In this document: in pieces, positions 13,586 to 23,271 of the stretch
How positions within the stretch are numbered: the first letter of the stretch is position 1
How the letters are laid out: the number at the start of each line of letters is the position of its first letter
DNA from: Pigoraptor vietnamica
Lineage: Eukaryota; Opisthokonta; Filasterea
Length of the DNA: 26,565 nt
Reading direction: 5' to 3'
Assembly: GCA_943704525.1 (NCBI GenBank)
Contig: CALSCQ010001755.1
Coordinates: 1-26,565, forward strand
Notes under the pieces: model-generated
The model's input: the letters and a program-made list of their open reading frames with translations, nothing else
What the model was told of the DNA's origin: nothing
Database searches by the model: none
Program-made: the position numbers and the translations under genes

Positions 13586-14112
13586 CAGATTGTCAAGCGC
13601 ATCCGCTCCTTCTCAAGCGCTCCCGCACTCACGTAAGCAAAGGCGCGCTCCGAAGGTTCCGTAAGCGCCACTTGCGCATCTTCGGGGAAGTGAAAGCCCT
13701 CATGCTTGCTGCAATGTGTGCACGCCGAATGTCAGAAAACGGACGCGCACACGCCAACGAGTGTTTTGTACTTATCCGGGACAAAAAGACCTCAACTCTC
13801 GGCATTCATAAGAAGTTGAGCACCCAGCGACTCACGAGACAAAAAAACAGAGTCCAACACAGAGCGCATTTTCCGAACGCACCCTCCCATGCTCTGGTAG
13901 TCGACCGACATGATGCGCAGCACAAATTTGTTGAGGTCGAAATTCTCTGCGCCATCCGAGGGCACCACGAAGAGAGGCACGGGACCCTCCTGCTCCGAAA
14001 ACTCTGAGAGCACCACAAAGTCCTCTCCCGGCGACAACCGACTCGTGTCCGACGACGACCCGCCCGCAGACGCGACGTCCGCCGGGACGTGCGAAGGAGG
14101 CACACCAGCCAT
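8285..14112 (-). CDS. SMCR8: SMCR8 homologue, longin-DENN protein of the C9orf72 complex family
   Basis: In animals SMCR8 pairs with C9orf72 (and WDR41), acts at lysosomes in autophagy/mTORC1 control and has GAP activity on small GTPases. Eleven minus-strand exons fit: 14112-13883, 13708-13633, 13404-13276, 13136-13020, 12773-12615, 12457-12401, 12325-10419, 10234-10072, 9867-9766, 9645-8659, 8539-8285; total 1393 residues. The N-terminal longin domain shows [17 protein letters not shown] (31-47), [16 protein letters not shown] (58-73) and [20 protein letters not shown] (99-118); R114 aligns with the arginine-finger motif of SMCR8/FLCN. A coiled-coil-like stretch follows. DENN parts include [32 protein letters not shown] and [16 protein letters not shown]. 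Two long Ser/Pro-rich inserts (roughly 500-700 and 1050-1270) explain its size versus about 940 in human. The last exon ([15 protein letters not shown]) is phase-consistent but its stop is uncertain. Confidence 0.9.
13555..13581. repeat. Homopolymer C tract (27 C) in SMCR8 intron 2
   Basis: Uninterrupted run of C on the plus strand, read as G27 in the SMCR8 pre-mRNA, between exon 2 (ends 13633) and exon 3 (starts 13404). Exact length may be unreliable because homopolymers are error-prone in assemblies. Confidence 0.95.
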
Positions 14113-15062
14113 GCTGTACGGTCCCCTCTGGGCGCTCTCACGTCATTCTGTGCGCGAAGGGTGCCGACTCGACCGTCATTTGCATTGCGCACTCGTACAC
14201 ATAGGAAAACAGACAACAGAGGCTTTGATAACTGTTGGCGCGCGAGGTCACGTGTGCTATCCAGACGAATCCACCTGTAGTGTCCAGACTTGGTGTCTGG
14301 ATTCATAGTGTCATGTCACGTGGCAAGGGGCTCCTTCATGTGGTTCATTTCGCACCAAGGAGCGGAGGCCAACCACCCATCGCCAATTGCGTCACGTAAC
14401 CCTCACCCATGGCCCCATCGAGCGGAGTGGGTTCTCTGCCCATTGATGCTCGTGACGAAATTGCACTTTCCGACACTGTGAAAGTGACAACAGCAGTGAT
14501 AAAATCGCATTGCATAACCCTCACCACTGCCTGCACATAGATCTTTGAGGTAACTTCCACCCCTTCTGGCCAAAATAATTGGCCGAAACCCTCACCTTGC
14601 ATGCTATTCGGCCATATGGTAAGCTGCGCGTGCGGGACAATACAGCCGGCGCGGGCCAAAATTATCCGAAATGTGCCATATTTCACGCCGATTAACCCAT
14701 TTCCGGTTGAGATTGGGTAACCGCACGATTCCTTTGGCTCCTTTGCGCGGATAAAGAGCGCCTCTTGTCATTAGGGATTATTGCCGGCGGTTCGTTCCTG
14801 TTGATTGCTGCGCGCGCAAGGCACGAGCCCTGTCGCCCCGAAAACCCATAGACAGCGCCATAGAGAAACGGACAGGGCCAAGGGTCCCACGCGCCCCGAC
14901 ACAACGCCCAGAGTCGCCAAGGCCTCCGATATCACATGTTGCTCGTGCTTTCTGAACTTTGCATCTTTCTGACGCAGCGCTGACGTTGCTCGACGTTAAG
15001 CGTTGAAAGCGGTGGAGTGTGCCCAAATAGTTGCACAGCGCCAGGAAAGAGGGAAAAAGAAA
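14113..15062. promoter_or_regulatory. Divergent upstream region of SMCR8 and the LamG-like gene
   Basis: Nearly 950 bp between two divergent start codons, lower in GC than its surroundings and without a convincing gene. Visible elements are CACGTG boxes at 14249-14254 and 14317-14322 on the SMCR8 side, a hairpin tccagac-ttggt-gtctgga near 14283-14301, three copies of AACCCTCACC (14398-14407, 14515-14524, 14587-14596), and the inverted pair GGCCAA...TTGGCC near 14569-14585. A 113-codon minus-strand open frame here shows no domain and I treat it as chance. Confidence 0.5.
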
Positions 15063-15941
15063 ATGGCTCGCGCCATCCTTTTCGCCGCTCTGCTCGCCCT
15101 TGTGGGCGCGGCCCTTGCCACGCCGCCGCCGACTACCAACATGCTTACATGGCTGGACCCTATGGCGACCAATGCGTTCCAGATGAACAGCGACGGCACG
15201 CACGTCGTACGCTGGGTTGACCAGTCGCCGCGTCACGTGGACTACGTGCAGCCCACGGGCGCCTCGCAGCCGACGCTGCAAACCGCCACGTCACCCGCCC
15301 TCTTCCGCCGCGACACGAACGGCTACTATTACTACTCTTGCTCGTACTCGTGCTCGACGTACTACTACCAGTCCGACTCGATGACGACGAGCGGCGGGTC
15401 GATTGGGTCGTCTTCGTACCGCCGCCGCCGGTTCACGCAGCTCCTGGGTGGCCTCCTCCAGCCCAACCCCACGACGCACATCTTTGTCGTGACGAACACG
15501 GTCGGCATCACGCAGTCGCTGCTCGGCTCGCAGCACCTGTTTGAGCTCGAGGGCGCCAATCCCCTTCTCAGCAACCTGCGCGTCGGCTCGTTCCTTGTCA
15601 ACCTCGGTCGCTCGGTGGGCCTCTCCATCAACGCGCTGACGAACCTCGCCGTCGTCACCAGCCTCTTGGGCGGCTCGTCTACGAAGAGCGACGTGTGGAC
15701 CTTCACGCTCCAGCCTGCCATTGGTGGCCTCACGACGGTCGTTGGCGTGTACAAGAACAACGTCGCCCAGGCGCTGTCGACGTCGGTCCTCCTCGGCACG
15801 CCCCCCATGAACGGCGTCGGCTTCGTTGGTCGCCAGTTCGAAGGCCGCATTTCGGAGCTCATCATCTACTCGGACCTCTCCGCCGCGTCGCGCTCGTCCG
15901 TCAACTCGTACCTGTGCTCCAAGCACGGACTCACTTGCTAA
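15063..15941 (+). CDS. Secreted LamG/concanavalin-like lectin-fold protein
   Basis: Single-exon frame of 292 residues starting at the first ATG in frame. Residues 1-19 (MARAILFAALLALVGAALA) form a classic signal peptide with an AxA-type cleavage site, so the product is probably secreted. The mature part has the layout of LamG/concanavalin-like jelly-roll domains: WLDPM...VVRWVDQSPRHVDYVQP early, THIFVVTNT and LFELEG strands in the middle, and a closing GRISELIIYSDLSAASRSSVNSYLCSKHGL, typical of LamG_3 domains (ELIIYxxxLSxxxRxxVxxYLxxKxGL). There is no membrane segment. Residues 88-103 are a Tyr/Ser/Cys-rich insert (YYYYSCSYSCSTYYYQ). Ligand and role are unknown; it could be a cell-surface or extracellular-matrix lectin. 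No intron is needed, unlike its neighbours. Confidence 0.65.
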   Translation: MARAILFAALLALVGAALATPPPTTNMLTWLDPMATNAFQMNSDGTHVVRWVDQSPRHVDYVQPTGASQPTLQTATSPALFRRDTNGYYYYSCSYSCSTYYYQSDSMTTSGGSIGSSSYRRRRFTQLLGGLLQPNPTTHIFVVTNTVGITQSLLGSQHLFELEGANPLLSNLRVGSFLVNLGRSVGLSINALTNLAVVTSLLGGSSTKSDVWTFTLQPAIGGLTTVVGVYKNNVAQALSTSVLLGTPPMNGVGFVGRQFEGRISELIIYSDLSAASRSSVNSYLCSKHGLTC

Positions 15942-16255
15942 ACTCGATGCGTTTGCGTGCGGCGCGTTATTTTCACTCCTTTCGCGATTTTTGCGCTGCG
16001 CTACAGCGTTATGCGTTATGCAAAATGAACCAGCCTTAGTCATTGCTCTCCTATTTTAAAAAAAAGAAAAACGCCAACAAAACCGGCGTTGTGAGTACTT
16101 GTGAAGGGCTGAAAACACACAAATTATTTTTAGACATGGTAACATGTTCATCTGTCACGTGCTCGCTCGCTTATACCCCCTGCTTTACTTTCAAGCAAGC
16201 GCACGCACGCACGCACGAAATACGCAGCCGCGCAAACACGCCTCACGCGGTGGAC
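15942..16255. other. Spacer between convergent LamG-like and carboxypeptidase genes
   Basis: About 310 bp containing both 3' ends. An A-rich stretch (16055-16068) is followed by a small inverted repeat AACGCC...GGCGTT at about 16069-16090. The function of the hairpin is unknown. A 13-bp tandem repeat (16242-16267) covers the carboxypeptidase stop codon. Confidence 0.6.
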
Positions 16256-16267
16256 TCACGCGGTGGA
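16242..16267. repeat. 13-bp tandem duplication covering the carboxypeptidase stop codon
   Basis: The 13-mer ctcacgcggtgga occurs twice head to tail (16242-16254, 16255-16267). Read on the minus strand, the second unit holds the last codons and TGA stop; the first repeats them just downstream in another frame. Confidence 0.9.
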
Positions 16268-19200
16268 TGGCATAGTGCTCATACCGTGCGCATTATCGTC
16301 CAAGTCGAGGTCATCGTCGTCCAGCTCGTTCACGAGCGGTCGGAACCCAGCATAACGACGGTACGCCCGATAGAGAATGAAGCCCAGGACAACGAGTCCC
16401 ACGGTCGCAGCAACGCCAATGACAATGCCGGCCTTCGATGCAGGCGCAAGCTCCTTCTTGGGCGCAGGGACGTCGAGGAAGACGGGCATATCCACGGCGA
16501 ATGCGCCCATGCGGCCAATCTTCACGGTCGTCGTGCGCGCGTCGTAGCCGGCGGCGGAAATCGTCACGGCATACGTGTCCGCCGGAAGATAGCGGTGGAA
16601 GCTGCCGTGGGAGTCCGTGAAGACGGCGCGCGGTTTGAGAGACGTCGACGCAAACTCGACCTTCGCGCCGCTCACAGGTTCCTTGGTGGGACCGAGAACA
16701 GTGCCGCGGACGCCCGACTGCGCGCGGAGGAGGAAGTCCACCATCGCCTCGCGGTTCTCGTTCCACAGGCGCTCGAGGTTCTCGACGTACGGATACCGGC
16801 AACAGTCAATGCCGACGGATATCTCCAACGAAGTGCCGTTCATATACGCCGCGTCGCCGGGCGTCCCCGTCCGCGGATCTCGCTTCCAGCCCTCTGCAGT
16901 GCCGTCGCGGAAGTAAGCGGGAACAATGCCGCCGCTGCAACCCTGCGCTTTCAGGCCCGCAGAAAGAATGCTCGGATTGCGCGCTGCGTACGCGGCGGCA
17001 ACGGAATGGAGAATTTCGGCGTCCGGCGCCGCTCCCACAGCCGCCGGCATGCGCGCGTTAAAGGGGTACGTGACGCCCAACGATCCCGACGTGAGCTCGA
17101 GCGAGAGCACAAAGCCACCGAGGCGGGCCGTCCAGTCCATGAGCGCGCGCGTCTCCGGCTGCCGCGCTGTGTAGTGGGCGTCGGTGATGCGCTCGCCGCT
17201 GACGACGAGCATTGGCAGCTCTGCCGAGAAATCGGGGAAATCCGACGAGAGGTCAATACCGGCTGCGTTGGCGTTGCCGGTCGTCCCAATGCAATCCCCC
17301 TCCGTCGCGGCCGCAAAGCCATCGGGGTTGAGCACAGGGACAATGTAAATGTCCGTGCGGTCAACAATGCTCTTGAGCGTCTCGTTGCGGCCGTAGTTGA
17401 ACGCCAGGAACTGCGCGAGAAGGAGCAGCATCTCCCGGCCGGGGGCCTCCCCTCCGCGCACGCCGGCGTAAAGCCGAACGCGCGGCTCGCCAACTTCAAA
17501 GAGCGTCGGCGAATCGGACACGTGGATGGCCTTGAGCGTCGCGCCGCCCGCGCTGCGTCCAATGTCGCTCACGCGCACGATCGTCGGGTATTTGGCTGCA
17601 AGCGCATCGATCGCTGCGTTCAGCTCATTCGCCGAATGGTACTTGAATTCGTAAGGCGGCAGCTCGGGAGGGACCGTCGACGTCGGTGAGACGGTAGGCG
17701 TCGGAGAGCCGCTCAGGGCCGAGGTAGTGACCGGCACCGGCGGGAATGCGACGAGGGTGAAGTCGATGCGCGTTGCGGGGGCTTTGGCGACGACGACGAC
17801 AGTCTGCGTGACGTTGTGGTAGCCGTCCATCGTCACGGTGACGTCGTACGTGCCAGGATCGACGATGCGCCAGAAGTCGCCGAGGAGGGAAGAGTAGACT
17901 GGCCGCTCGTTCCCCGCGATCCACACCTTGGCCATGTGGATGGGCTGCGATGTGTTGAAGCTCTTCACGACGCCCTTGATGCCGCGATGGGCCTGTATAA
18001 TGAGGTCCAGCAGTGCGTCGCGGTGGTCGTCCCACAGCTCGCGAATCTGGTCGTCCTCGACAAAGGTGCAGCACGTGACACCAATGGCCAGCGGAAAGAT
18101 GTTCGGGCTGTGGCGGTAGAAGAAGTCGAGCGGCCCCCCCTTGAAAGGCCGCACCATGGCGCCGTTCGCAATCCCGTTCGCGAACGGAGGATACTCGTGC
18201 GGCGAAGACTCGCGGCAGAGAGAGCCGCCGAGCGACATCGTGGGGTGGAGCGCAGCATAGCGCGCCGCCATGCCCCGCAGCACGCTGTTGTCGGGCGTCG
18301 GGTTCTCCTGGAACTTGCCCGCACCCTCCACTGCGGGCGGCTCGTCCCACGGGTAGCGCACGCCGAGGTACCCGCCCTCAAGGAAAGCGCCGACCACATA
18401 ATGTGTGTCGTCGACGAGGTCGATGATTGCGTGCGTCTCCCGCTCCACGCCGTAGTCGGGCATCGACGTGTTGTAGTGCTGAAAGTCCGTGTTGAGGTCC
18501 ACATCCATGAAGTTCGTCCGGCTGTACGTCTCGTTGCACCGGTCGCCATCGGCGTCCATGAAGCCGTCCGGATTCACAGAAGGCACGAGCACAATGTTCG
18601 TCGAGTCGACGATGTTGCGGACGGTCGCGTTGCGCGAGTACTCGTGCGTGAGGTACCGTGCAAGCGCAAGGAGGAGCTCGCGGCCGCCGCTCTCGTCGCC
18701 GTGCACGTTGGCAAGAAGGACGACCTTGGGCTCGAGCAGCTCCACGAGGCCCGGATTGCCGCTGATCTCGACGGCCCATAGGTTCTCGTTCTCGACCGTC
18801 TTGCCCATCGTCCACATGACGCTGATGTTGTTGTAGCGCTCTACAATGTCGGCGAGGAGATCGTTGAGGCGATAGCGATCGTGCACGACCCACCTGTTCG
18901 CGAGCGAGTAGCATACGTAAGTTGCGAACGATTAGCATACGTAAGAAACGTTTTTTTTTTGGTGCCCTGTTGTTGAGAACGAGGGAGAGCAGCGGAGGAC
19001 CAGCATACGACGATCTCATGCGCACGAGAGGAGTACTCACTGGTACGCCTGCTCGAGATTGAAATTGAGCTGAACGGGCTTGTCGTCCGAAACAGTGACC
19101 GAGAGCGTCTGCGGCTCGTAGCCGTCCGCTACAGCCGTCACCTAATGCAGAGACAAGATGATACAATACTGGTTAAGCCAGACCTCCGTGCGCGATACTT

Positions 19201-21575
19201 CTCACTAAACTCCGCAGCAGCTTGCACACAGCGCGGCAACGAACTCGCGCAATTCTCACCTGGTATGTGCCCTTTTCAAGAATGCGAAAGTAGAAACCGT
19301 TCTCGTCCGCAAAGGTCGCGTGGTCAATCCCAGCGATGCGAATCTCGGCCCTCGGGCGCCGCTTGCCGTCATCGGTACCGATCACCGTGCCGCGAATGCC
19401 CGCGCCGTGCACGCGCGACACAAATGCAAAGAGGGCCTCGTAGTTGGCGTGCCACAGCGCGTCGAGGTCCGTCTCCAGCGGGAACCGGCAACAGCCCATG
19501 TTGATCGCAATGTGCGACGCGCCGCCGTTGTAGAAGTAATCCTGCATGGTCACTCCGCTACCCCCTACGGGACGGTGGAGGAAGCCCTGCCCGTTCACAA
19601 CCCCTCCGGTGTACGAGCTCGCCCCGCTGCACGACTCGGTGCCTTGCCACATTGTCGCGTGGCGTGTCGCATAGATCGTCGCAAGCGAGCGCATGAGCGA
19701 CTCCTCCGGAGTGCGCTGTGGATATCCCGGCACGTTCGTCTTCGCGTCCGCCTTCGAGTCATTCGTCTTGATAAACTCGTCGTATGGGTACGTCGCCACA
19801 AGAGCGCCACCGAACAGCGTCGCGCCGAGCACGTGGGGGCGGTCGCGAAGGAACGAGATGAGGATCTGCGTCTCGAGCTGCGGCGTGTAATCGGCGCCCC
19901 CGTCCGACTGCCAGATCGGGTAGTCCTCGTTGAGGTTGACGAGATTGCCATTGCCGATCGCACTTCCGGACGCGTCGCACTGGCCCACTTTCGACGACTC
20001 ATAGCCGTCGGGGTTGAGCGAGGGAATGACGTAAATGTCCGTCGTGTCGATGAGCGCGCGGATCGTGTCGTTCCGCTGGTACTCGACGGCGAGGTGGCGC
20101 ACAAAGTGCAGCAGGACCTCGCGGGAGCCGGCGTCGGGGGCATGCACGTTGCCGATAAGCAGCACGCGCGGGCGGCCGACAGTGAACAGCTCGGGCGAGA
20201 GCGTGAGCTGCGCCGCCCACACCGGCTGGCCCTTGACCGACTGCCCGAGACCGTGCAGAGCCATCACGTCGCCGTGCTGCGACTCGACCTGGCCGAGGAA
20301 CGCCTGCAGCTCTTCGTTGTCGTGATGGTGCAACAACGTCTGCGGCTCGAGGACAAAATCCGCGATTGTGACGTTGTTCGCGACCACGGTGATCGTCTGA
20401 GAGGCCGTCACGTAGCCCGTCGCCGAGACGACGAGCGTGTACTGACCGGGGAGAAGGAGGCGCCAGTAATCGCCGTGGGACGCCGAATACACGGGGTGGT
20501 TGCGTCCTGACACGTCGATCTTCGCGCCGGCGACCGGCTGCCCGTCCTCGTTGCGAATGAAGCCCTTTACGCCCATGTGCACCGTCTCGAGGAAAGTGAG
20601 GAGCGAGTTGAGGTTGTCGCTCCACTTCGACACGAGGTCGTCGGGGTCGGGATACTTGCAGCAGCCCATCTCGATCGTGATCTCAAAACAGTTGCTGTGC
20701 AGGTAGTTGTAGTCCTGCATGCTGCCGCGGAGGCTGTACCACAACGCGCCGTTCGTGATCCCGTTGTCAAAGTGCTCGCTGTACTCGGGGCAGCCGCTGC
20801 TCGTGTACATGCGCCCGTGGTTGCGAGAGTAGACGAGGGCGAGCTCGCGAAAGATGTCGTCGTCGGGCGTGGCGCTGTAGCCATCCGCGTTGTTGCGCGT
20901 ATCGTCGAAGGGATAGCTCGCGACGAGCGACCCGCCGTGAAGGTTGGCCGAGAGCACGAACGGGTGGCTCTGAATGAAGTCCATCATAATCTGCGTCTCG
21001 CGCTCCGAGGGACCGACCGAGACAAATTGGTCGGGAAAGTTGCGATTGAGATCGACGTTGTCGATGTTCGCGCGACCCTGCACGCCGTAGCAGTCACCCA
21101 CGATCGAATGCGCGTGTCCGTCGGGGTTCATGGTGGGCACAATGTAGATGTCCGTCTCCTGGATGAGCTTCGTGATGCGCGGGTCCTTGCCGTAGTTCAT
21201 GCACAAGTGCTCGACGAACAACAGCAGCATCTCGCGCCCAACGACTTCGTTGCCGTGCATGTTGCCGACGTATTTGAAGTGCGGCTCGCCGGCCTCGACA
21301 ATGCCCGGCCCATCGGTGATCTCGATCGCGTAAATTTCCCGCCCTTGCAGCGACGTGCCGAGGAGGATAAGGCGCGTGATGTCCGGGTACAGCTCGTTGA
21401 TCGTCTTGAGCGCATTCACAAGCTCTTCTTGGCTGTGGTGCTTGCCCAACTGCACGATGCGGTTCGTCTGCGCACGGGGTTCGTCGCGGGATGCGCTTGC
21501 TTCGCGTGCGCTGTCGGCGGCCGCGATGGCGAAGAGCGCGACGAGTGCGAGCGCGCGCACCAAAGCACGCGCCAT
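16256..21575 (-). CDS. CPD: Carboxypeptidase D-like membrane protein with four M14 repeats, one catalytically complete
   Basis: CPD-type enzymes trim C-terminal Arg/Lys from peptides in the trans-Golgi and at the surface. Exons 21575-19260, 19141-19041 and 18893-16256 give 1684 residues: signal peptide (1-20), four M14 domains each followed by a transthyretin-like domain, one transmembrane helix (~1626-1646) and a short acidic tail (NELDDDDLDLDD). Domain 1 is complete: zinc ligands H107, E110 and H213, LNRNF with R178, and catalytic E302 in ITIEMGCC. Domain 2 has H478 but D481 for Glu, F588 for His, E550 for Arg and N692 for Glu. Domain 3 keeps H870 and E873 but has E978, T941 and G1077. Domain 4 has R1285, T1407, S1356 and G1500 in those places. 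I chose M at 21575 because it opens the signal peptide directly; M at 21605 is possible. Vertebrate CPD has three repeats, only the third inactive. Confidence 0.95.
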
Positions 21576-22242
21576 TTCCCACCGGTACGTCGCGGCGAAC
21601 TTCATCCACGCACGGATTGTTGAAGATGGCGCGCCCAGAGCGGCAAACGCCCGTCAAAAGCAACGCGTGTCACAAGGTGGATCCCGAGTGACACACCCAC
21701 CCATACGCCAGGTCGATGACACACAGCCCGCCGTTTGAGAAAAGGGAGTTGTCGCCTCTTATCCCAAGGGGATGCGACAAGTAGAAAGCGGACGACGGGA
21801 GGGGCGCAGCGGCGGGGAGTGTCCGAGGGCGCGAGTGGAAGAATCGGATGCCGGTGTGTCACGGTGTGTGTGTGCGCGCGCGTGTGTCGGTTCCACTTGG
21901 GTTTTTTTGCGGGCGGCTAAATTTCCACTTTTGGCTGCCCGCGACCGTTGTATTGAACACACCCGAAATTCGGCCTGGAAAGGGAGGGTCGTTTCAATCT
22001 AAAAGTCCGAATGCAATTTAATTTGAGAAATTATCGACATTTGTTCAATATTTTCCATTTTTTTAATTAAATAGTCCCGACGCAAAAATAGCGGAAATAT
22101 AGGCCAAATTTTCCGTTCCGTCGTACACGTGTGGCTCCATTTCCCTTCAGTCACTGTGAAGTGGTGGCAGTCGTTCCCACTCGAGCTATTTTCACCTCAA
22201 AGCGCGGGCAGGGCTGCGCACCGGCGATCTTTCTCTGCGGCC
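21576..22242. promoter_or_regulatory. Divergent upstream region with AT-rich island
   Basis: About 670 bp between the start of the carboxypeptidase gene (leftward) and the small unknown gene (rightward). A GT/GC-alternating stretch lies near 21860-21890. An imperfect inverted repeat gcgggcggc...ggctgcccgc spans about 21909-21942. From roughly 22000 to 22120 composition swings strongly to A/T, with poly-T and TTAATTAA-like sequence, in sharp contrast to the GC-rich surroundings; this is probably core promoter or a nucleosome-free region. A CACGTG follows at about 22125. Confidence 0.5.
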
Positions 22243-22462
22243 ATGGCGTGCTGCAGTCGAGGCGCCGGCGTGTCCAACCGGGGCCCACAATTGGCGGCGT
22301 CGCACCTGGCGACCGCGGCAGCAAAGCTTCCCGTGCCGGTGAAGTGCGCGGTGATCGACGCGAATGGGCGCATTGTGTGAGTAACGACTGTGAAACCCTG
22401 CGCTATTGGTACCTGTTTTGTAATGGGTGTGTGCATGTGGTTGCCGGGGTACCATGACTCCG

Positions 22463-22522
<60 letters not shown>

Positions 22523-22716
22523 AGGCAATGAACCTGAGGCCAGAGCTGTCCTTAAGCGACGAGTGGCTGCATTCCCGCAGTGCGTCTGTCCCAGCGGGTG
22601 GTTTTGCGGCAGACCTATGCCCCCTCCTGCTCGATCTGGCCATGTCCGCACAAAATTTCAGCGAAGTGCTTGGGGACCAGGTGGGTGAAGTCATTCAACC
22701 ACGCAGTCAGGCACGA

Positions 22717-22750
<34 letters not shown>

Positions 22751-23271
22751 TGCACACAAACATAAACACACACACACACACACATATAGAATGGCGCATG
22801 CTGTGGTTCCGAAGCGTTTAAGCAGTTGCTAATGGTTTGATGGCCGTTGCCTTTTGCGAAGGACTGGCGCGGCATACACACGCGTGGGGCTGGCGCCATC
22901 TTTTCGTGCTACCGGGCGGGTGACAACGTGAGTAGCATGCGTTCGTGCGGCCACGAGTCCAATATCCGTGTGCGTATGTATGAATTGGCGGACATCGCAT
23001 GCGTGCCCTGATCGGCTTACTTTTGCAGTATGTCGTCGTCGAGGGGCCCCTTTCTTCGGCAAACGCGGCGCTGGACGCGCCCACCCTGGACGACGCATTT
23101 GGTCCCGTCATTGAGAGCGTCTCGATCGCGCTTCAGGGAACGGCCGTCGGCGTGCCCATTTCGGCCTATGCTGCGCAGCCCGCGACGAACGGCGCGAGGG
23201 CCCCGGAGAGGCAGCAGAGCAACTCGCGCGATTCGCAGCGGCCGCTCGCGCGCGACACGTCCACGTCGTGA
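22243..23271 (+). CDS. Small protein of unknown function, possible roadblock/longin-like fold
   Basis: I do not recognise the family. Four exons, 22243-22376, 22581-22680, 22862-22927 and 23029-23271, join with matching phases (2, 0, 0) and good donors (gtgagt, gtgggt, gtgagt) to 180 residues. The ATG has a good context (gccATGg). The pattern is two strands with a turn (VKCAVIDANGRIVASVP), an amphipathic helix (DLCPLLLDLAMSAQNFSEVLG), further strands (GAIFSCYRAGDN, YVVVEGPL) and a final helix/strand region (FGPVIESVSIALQGTAVGVP). That order resembles roadblock/LC7 or longin domains, which act as scaffolds for small GTPases; this is inference only. The N-terminus has MACC, a possible acylation site, and the last ~35 residues are polar and disordered. 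Introns 1 and 2 contain long GT and CA arrays. The acceptor of exon 3 (gcgaag) is the weakest junction. Confidence 0.6.
22464..22518. repeat. (GT)n microsatellite in intron 1 of the small unknown gene
   Basis: Pure GT array of about 27 units on the coding strand, between exons ending 22376 and starting 22581. It would be (GU)n in the pre-mRNA. Confidence 0.97.
22719..22784. repeat. (CA)n microsatellite in intron 2 of the small unknown gene
   Basis: CA array with short interruptions on the coding strand, between exons ending 22680 and starting 22862. It is complementary to the GT array in intron 1 of the same transcript. Confidence 0.96.

Noticed and set aside
14345-14686. 113-codon minus-strand frame in the SMCR8/LamG spacer
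   Set aside because: No domain, no flanking splice logic and located in lower-GC sequence with repeated motifs; could be chance.
16069-16090. AACGCC/GGCGTT hairpin as a rho-independent terminator
   Set aside because: The context is eukaryotic, the stem is only six base pairs and the A-rich run is not positioned as a bacterial terminator on the LamG strand.
16043-18781. Long plus-strand frames opposite the carboxypeptidase gene
   Set aside because: Shadows of the conserved minus-strand coding sequence, with Arg/Val/His-rich composition and no recognisable fold.
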